From Rugalucina vietnamica (Eukaryota; Mollusca; Bivalvia; Lucinida; Lucinidae), in the NCBI GenBank assembly GCA_964017185.1, contig OZ024877.1, positions 6,798,006 to 6,862,005 on the forward strand: a stretch of 64,000 nucleotides of DNA. Direction: 5' to 3'. Of this stretch, positions 57,884 to 64,000 are shown piece after piece. The position numbers and the translations under genes were made by a program. Every line of letters begins with the position of its first letter. Position 1 is the first letter of the stretch. The notes beneath the pieces were generated by a model. That model saw only the letters and a list, made by a program, of their open reading frames with translations. It did not search any database and was not told the DNA's origin.

Positions 57884-58839
57884 GTTAGCCATAAGGCAAT
57901 TAACAGTAAAAAGTTCTACTAGCAATAGTTGGTTTATCGACATAAAGAAGCTGCTCGTGAAATATGGACTTCCTGAGCCTGTGGAGCTGTTGGGGAATCC
58001 ACAAACAAAATGTGCCTGGAAACACAGGGTGAATAAGCATGTAAATCAATTCTGGACAAGTGTTGTCAAAAGCAGAGCAGCTCTGTATCCCAGTCTGGAG
58101 TATCTGGTAGTAGGCAACTATGCATGTGGGAGAATACATCACCTACTGAAGTCCTGCAAAAATGCTAGAGAGGTGCATCGGGTACATACCAAGCTGAAGA
58201 TAGCGACTGGAACTTATATTCTGCAAACAAAGAGGGCGTCATTCAATCAGAATGAGGTGAGGCGGACCCAACATGTATGATGTGCAGAAATGGTGACGAA
58301 ACCATGCAGCATTTCCTGCTACAGTGTCCTGTGTTATCCGAGATACGAGATCCCTGAACTCTATAGTAGAAGCTTGTAGTGGCTTATGTAACCCTGCTAC
58401 TGACACTGATACCCTGCTTGAGCTTATCATAGACTGTAGTGCTATAGTAGACATTCATACTCACGGTCAAAAACTGTCAAACATTGAATCTCTATCCAGA
58501 AGACTGTGTTTCGCTCTTAACTGTGAACGATTCAAGAGACTTGCCTTAATACCTCGGCGTAACAGAACTGTTTTAAAAAACAAGAAGTAGCTCCTTGGTA
58601 CATCCCAGCAGGGTTAATAAACATTCAGTTTTGAGAATTGCAGTTAAACTCCAGACATTTGGAAGTCAATGAAGTGTCTAGTGTAAATAATCTTAAACTG
58701 TAAATAACCGCGTTATAAGATGTGAATAGGGTGGTGGAGAAAGCATCATTTTAGATTCATCAATTCGTATTCTACTCGGCAACGAGGTGTCTCAACATTG
58801 GGAGAATTTATGTCAACAACAACAACAACAACAACAATC

Positions 58840-58985
58840 GCCATCGGAAATGTGCAAAGAAGGGCAACAAAACTTGTAAAATAATGTAAAGATTTACCAT
58901 ACCCTGAAAGGTTAAGAAAATTAGGCTTATCATCATTAGAGTACAGAAGAGAAAGATCTGATCTAATGGAAATCCCGAAAACCCG
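58840..58985 (+). pseudogene. CR1-like LINE fragment, right half
   Basis: GNVQRRATKLVK, a stop, then KDLPYPERLRKLGLSSLEYR and RSDLME, the classic CR1-type tail. It continues the segment that breaks at 55903. Confidence 0.72.
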
Positions 58986-58987
58986 GT

Positions 58988-59545
58988 GTGTTCTTTTGAC
59001 GGAATGGACCGGAATGGGCCTGATTACCGGAATGGACTACCGGAATGGACATTGGTACTTTTCATTTGGTTTTTAAGACAGGGGGCTAGAATATGCACAG
59101 ACTGTGATTAGTCCGAGAATTGTGTGGTTTATGTGGCATAAAATTGTGTTCCTTACGATGGGATAGAAGCATAACTCAAATGCCCATGTAGGCCTGGGTC
59201 ACTGTCACAATGCCAACACTGCTTTTTTTTCACTCATTTCTATTTCTATTAGAATAACCCCTGATGTCTCTATTATATTTCTATCAAAGAAACCTCTAAA
59301 CAATAACCACACCCCAGACCCCACCCCTACTGAGCTATTCTAAACTACCATGGAAAGCAAGGTTTCCTACACTTAGATAAAACTTATCTTATACAAACCA
59401 CTTATGTGACTTCAAAAGTAATTTTGTGCATATAAAATGCATTCAAAGTAATAAATACCATAGATAAATGTCCATTCCGGTAGTCTATTACGGTAATGAG
59501 GTTCATTCCGGTCCATTACAGTCCATTCCGGTAAAGGAACGCACC
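58988..59545. mobile_element. 560-bp element with CCGGAATGGAC-rich inverted ends
   Basis: Left end GGTGTGTTCTTTTGACGGAA and right end (inverse) GGTGCGTTCCTTTACCGGAA. Both continue for about 65 bp made of repeated CCGGAATGGAC words. The interior is AT-rich without an ORF. The target duplication is unclear. Confidence 0.7.
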
Positions 59546-59550
59546 AATTA

Positions 59551-60845
59551 CCGAGTTGGAAATTTGCATATCTATTTATAGCACACTGTTACATCATGTT
59601 TGATTTAGGTTTCCTACACTTAGATACAAGAAAGATATGACATGCTACAGTTACTCTTCTGTAAGACCGAAAAATGTTTCTCAGGTCCTCCCTCATCTGT
59701 TTTAACCGCCCCTCATCTTTTCTTATGGCTCAAATAAAAATGGTCTTTTTTTGCAGATGTCAAATGTGAAATTTAAATATTATTTCATGTGTTCACAGGC
59801 TTTTTGGCTACAAATGTATAAAAGCTGTTCAAAATAATCCATTCACATAATTTGTACATAGATTCCTTCATATATGGTTCAAATGTTATAATTTGTAGTA
59901 GTCTATACTTGGTATTGGTCGTTTTGTCAGAAAATAAAATAAAATGGTGGCCTTGTTTGATTTTGAAGAAATGAAAAATAAAGTTAAAAACCTGCCTCCT
60001 TTGTTTTAATCTCCTCAAAAAAGTGGCATGAGAATCAATTATATTCATTTGTTTGGCCAGAGTGGGGCATAACTGTAATTTAATTAAGAAGTATTTCTGC
60101 CTAGATGGTATATGGCAGTTTAATTCATTTGTCAGACATACATGTAGTTCCCACATATTGAAGAATTTGACATTTCTTTTTCAAAAATGGACCATTTTCT
60201 TAGTTTCAAATGCATCTGCATGATTGTTGTGGACTGTTATTTTTTCCTCTTTGACAACTGATATTGAGATGTTGGAAAACCACAAATGATCTGCTATTCG
60301 CATGGTTGTAAAGTCTAGTTCCGAAGATTATGATGGTAAATATACGAGTGTACATAATGGGCATTGCTCCTTCCTTGGTTACGTAAGCTTTGGCATTGAC
60401 TTTTTGTTGCCCTTTGTCTTTGTCAACAGCTATGGTCATATTAAGACGTTGTCTCCATTTTATGGGACTCAGTCTACTTAACTTTGAAATGATTTGATGT
60501 ATGTGAAATGTGCTCAAAATATAATTGAACACTAGCAATGCAATTATGTTTTTGGCAAGTGAGATACCATTCCAACCCAGTACTCAGTGTGCATCCATAG
60601 TGATACCATCCAATCGTGCAAATGACAAAGCGAAGGAAGAAAAAAAAAACAAAAAAAAAAACACGACAAATTCTTTACAAGGTACAAACGCAAAATATGT
60701 GCAGCTGAACCAAGCCACAGCAAACCCTGTCGGCGGAAAAGCATGCTCATCCACCAGCTGTCCACCAAGGGTGGTTTACTGTTCTATATAGTCAACACTT
60801 ACTCGCTTCACATAGTTTTTTGGCTTCCGATTTGCATATTAAACA
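59551..60845. other. Spacer, no gene recognised
   Basis: AT-rich DNA with short ORFs (up to 123 codons at 59785-60156, minus) lacking domains or splice-supported coding structure. Confidence 0.45.
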
Positions 60846-61210
60846 ACAGTCACACATTAGCGTATAACCCAATCGCGCGCCGGGCGTATGCAAAATGTCA
60901 ACACCTTGAAGATTTTGGACGTATAAAATAATTTGTACCTTTAACTCGCTTTAGCAGTCACACATTAGCACGTGACTGAGGCGTGTGCTAGACGTATTAA
61001 AATTATCAAAGTTTTAGACACCCCAAACACGCTAAGCACGCGCTGTAGGCGCGCAGAAAACGTTCAACGCGCGTCTCACACACGCTTTGGCCACGCTACT
61101 GAAGCAATAAAACGCGCATGTGACGTGCACTGGCATGCCTAAAACGTGCCCCAACGCGCCTGGAACGTGCGTGAAACGTTTCCGAAACGTATAAGTCAGC
61201 CACCCGAAAC
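60846..61210. repeat. CpG-rich ACGCGC-type degenerate repeat, left part
   Basis: Dense CG words (ACGCGC, AACGTG, CACGCT) at irregular 8-12 bp spacing in otherwise AT-rich DNA. AGCAGTCACACATTAGC is duplicated at its left edge. Similar sequence resumes at 63876. Confidence 0.6.
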
Positions 61211-61255
61211 ACGCAGAGCTTCTATAACATTTTTAAGCATGTTTATTTTTTTATA

Positions 61256-63786
61256 ACCAGAGGACAAATGGTCCTGTAAACGCTCACCTGAGACCCGAGA
61301 TATGTACCAACCAGCAACCAATCAAAATAAAGGATTAGGACAAAAGTCACATAAAATGTAGAGGACTACTCTATAAACATTTCTGCAAAAACAAAATTCA
61401 AATATCTGCGATTAGAAAAATAGCCAATTTCCACTTTTCTCATTACAAGTCTATGGAAACTTTAACGTGGATTGATATATTTACAAAGTCCCTAACCCCC
61501 CCTAAACTTTGAACATGTTGTTCTCAGTCCTGGGATACAGATCATTCATGATATTACATCTCCTGAAAGGGCTATGAATGACAAACGTTATCCTAGTAAT
61601 ATAACCGGAATTTGTATTTGCATTTTCGTGCATGTTGGTAGTGAAATGCACTGTTAGTTTGAAAACTGCTTTTATTTTTCTTGCATTGTTTTACGCTTAA
61701 ATAAGAAATATTGTGGGATGAGTGTTGGCACGGTAGTTAGTAAGTAGAAAAATCTATCAACTGCTATCATTTTTGTTCTGTTTGAAACAATTCTTACCGA
61801 AATATCTGCAGACAAAAAGCCCGTTTTTTTGAGACTAATCAAGGTCAAATTAATGGGCTTATTTGTTATGTAAAAAGGCTATGGAAATATACTGTATATG
61901 TATGTTCTACCTGAATGAACAGACTACCTGTCCTATTTTAACAGGTATACACAGCGTGTACATACTATAATGCATATAAATATACTGTACAAAATAATTT
62001 TATCTATGTTTTATTTGAGACATGTCTCAGAGGACTTTAAATCCAACGTTACTTCAACACCACACAACAATTGTTTTTACCCTTATTAGATATATAAAAG
62101 ATATTGTCAGAAGAACTTCCCTAATGTCTAAAACGTATGAAGACACTGTTCAAAGTAAAAGTTGCTTAATTTATTTGGCATGGTATATTTAAGGTACAGG
62201 TATTTGCATAAGTGACGGACAATATTATTTAAAGTAATAAATCTGATAAAGATGATGCACCTGCTATTCATGCAAATCGTTTCTAAGCTAATTTTTCAGC
62301 TTGCAAATTAGTTGGAGAACATTATTTAGACCTTCACAAAGGTTTCTATCAATTAAAATCAAAAATTTATTTTGAAGGATTATTTATGGAAATTTATTAG
62401 AAAAATAGGTAATTTCACTAAAAACTTCTATTACAATGGCTTCCCTTTGGAAAACATTATCATTCATAAGAAAGTTTAAGGTTTAGGGATTATTCTGGTA
62501 TGTAACATGCCACATTTTTTTAAAAAAATCTATGAAATATTTATGAGCAGAAAACACTATTATTATAGTAATAAGGAACCTTAAGTTGCCATAGCGGCGT
62601 AGAGTTCTTATCAGCACAAATTATGTAGAGACTACTGTCAGGAACATGTATACAAAGTATAGGCTTCATGCCGTAGAGAGTTTCTGAGGAGATGATGTTT
62701 AAATGTTTTTCGAAATTTTGCTCTTTATGTGGCCCCAACAAACAATTAGAATAAAGGATTAGGAAAAATAAATCACAAGAAACTTAGATATCTACTCAAT
62801 AAACATTTCTGCAAAAACAAAATTCAAATATATCTGCAACTGAATTAGAAAATTAGCAAATTTCCACTTTTCCCATTATAAGTCTATGGAAACTTAAAGT
62901 TTCCATAGCAACCAGAGTTCTTAGCCGACTGAAATAAAAAACACAAATTATATAGAGGCTTCTGTCAGGAACATGTATACAAAGTACAGGCTTCATCCCC
63001 TTGACAGTTTCTGAGAAAAAGATTTTTGAATGTTTTTTTTTTTTTTTTTTAATTTTGCCCTTTATGGGGCCCAAGCAACGAATCAAAGTAAAGGATAAGG
63101 ACAAAAGTCACAAGAAACGTAAAGGACTAGTCAATAAACTTTTCTGCAAAAACAAAATTCAAATATCTGCAATTGGTCCGGAAAAATAGCCCATTTCCAC
63201 TTTCCCATTATAAATCTATGGAAGCTTTGTAGCCATAGCAACCAGACTTCTTATCCGTCAGGAATAAAAAAAACACAAAATATGTAGAGGCTACTGTCAG
63301 GTACATGTATACAAAGTACAGGCTTCATTCCCCTGACAGTTTCTGAGAAGAAGATTTTTGAATGCTTTTCGAAATTTTGCCCTATATGGGGCCCCTGCAA
63401 CCAATCAAGATAAAGAATTAGCACAAAAGTCACATAAAACGTAAATGACTACTCAATAAACATGTCTGCAAAAACTAAATTCAAATATCTCAAACAAGAC
63501 AGCAAAAACTGGCAACTTTCACTTTTTCCATTGTAAGTCTATGGGAAGCATAAATTGCCATAGCAACCAGAGTTCTTATCCGATCAAAACAAAAACACAA
63601 TCTTTCCCCTTACCTGTAGATGCTGTAAGTGTAATATGAGAACAATCGGCCCAGCGGCTTCAAAGAAGATCTTTGAAATTGTGGACGACGACGGACGGAC
63701 GACGGACGGACGGACGACGGACGGACGCCGGATCATGGCCATCCTATAAGCTCACTTATGAGCCTTCGGCTCAGGTGAGCTAAAAA
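61256..63786 (+). mobile_element. HINE-type element T1-G, different core
   Basis: 5' ACCAGAGGACAAATGGTCCT with GCTCACCTGAG (61282-61292). 3' GACG microsatellite, GCCGGATCATGGCCATCC and CTCAGGTGAGC (63770-63780) as in T1-A/B/F. The core is about 330-bp units (GCAAAAACAAAATTCAAATA; GTCTATGGAAAC) unrelated to the 455-bp T1 core. About 1.1 kb of non-repeat DNA (61470-62575) interrupts the first unit. Confidence 0.72.
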
Positions 63787-63875
63787 TGGATATCATCATC
63801 TATCATCAAATCATCATCATCACTTTCTGCTGATATATCATCCTTCGGAGAAGCTTGGTGAAAATGTTTTTGATC

Positions 63876-64000
63876 CCAAACGCGCACGAAACACGCACCA
63901 ATTTTTAGCGACGTACAACGACGCGCACTGGACGTACACCAAGCGTACCCAGCATACTTGTAACGCGTTTTGAACGTGTCTCCGACGTGCGTCTGGCGTA
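63876..64000. repeat. CpG-rich ACGCGC-type degenerate repeat, right part
   Basis: AAACGCGCACGAAACACGCA and similar words to the window end. Probably the continuation of 60846-61210 after the T1-G insertion. Confidence 0.55.

Larger units (their letters stand above)
55904..58838 (+). pseudogene. Second LINE 3' part, interrupted by a DNA element
   Basis: Reads LYQVYVVPTLVYGLELILPE and VYILTGTIPVEGVIHKRAL up to TEQRLA. It resumes after 57888 with IRQLTVKSS, KYGLPEPVELLGN and, after a frameshift near 58262, a Cys/His knuckle (CMMCRNGDETMQHFLLQC). It ends in a CAA-repeat tail (58812-58838). Removing 56186-57883 plus one copy of GTTAG joins the two parts in frame. 5' truncated. Confidence 0.8.

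Overview
This window looks like animal DNA, most probably from a bivalve mollusc. That assignment is an inference. It rests on a metazoan gene with many short coding exons and GT/AG introns, on interspersed CCCTAA telomere-type repeats, and on repeat families I associate with bivalves. These are non-autonomous rolling-circle elements carrying satellite cores, tRNA-derived SINEs, CR1/Jockey-like LINEs and many short foldback MITEs. Nothing suggests a prokaryote or a virus.

One conventional gene is supported. It is a NECAB-type (N-terminal EF-hand calcium-binding protein) gene on the minus strand, from an ATG at 55509 to a TAA at 27682. I could trace 14 coding exons. All splice phases agree and the sum is 1,041 coding bases, or 346 residues. 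The EF-hand region, the QFVTRF block, a coiled coil, the C-terminal domain and a PASWW ending are all present. Two of the exons (9 and 27 nt) are frame-neutral microexon candidates. The 27-nt one lies inside a transposon-like element.

The rest is mobile and satellite DNA. 1-9.4 kb: Helentron-like (HINE-type) elements with tandem cores. 10.4-23.9 kb: one HINE split by an intact 1,113-aa LINE plus a 6-kb satellite (GTCGACAR octamers mixed with CCCTAA), and by a 1.33-kb DNA element. 24-50 kb: over 20 copies of a roughly 235-bp foldback MITE (here M1) with 4-bp AT-rich target duplications, mostly in NECAB introns, plus several other MITE families and a 3.3-kb DNA element with 500-bp inverted ends. 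50-54.3 kb: more HINEs in NECAB intron 1. 54.8-59.5 kb: SINEs, NECAB exon 1, and a deep nest in which a CR1-like LINE holds a second LINE, which holds a CACAGTG-ended DNA element, which holds a SINE. 61.2-63.8 kb: a further HINE inside a CpG-rich ACGCGC-type sequence.

Two systems deserve attention. First, three DNA elements (21510-22842, 37759-41070, 56186-57883) start CAC, end GTG and have exact 5-bp target duplications, which are Transib/RAG-like hallmarks. One begins with the RAG heptamer CACAGTG, and removing it restores a LINE reading frame. Second, the HINE-type elements keep conserved or co-varying end sequences (5' inverted repeat pairing with the 3' hairpin arm) while carrying quite different satellite cores.
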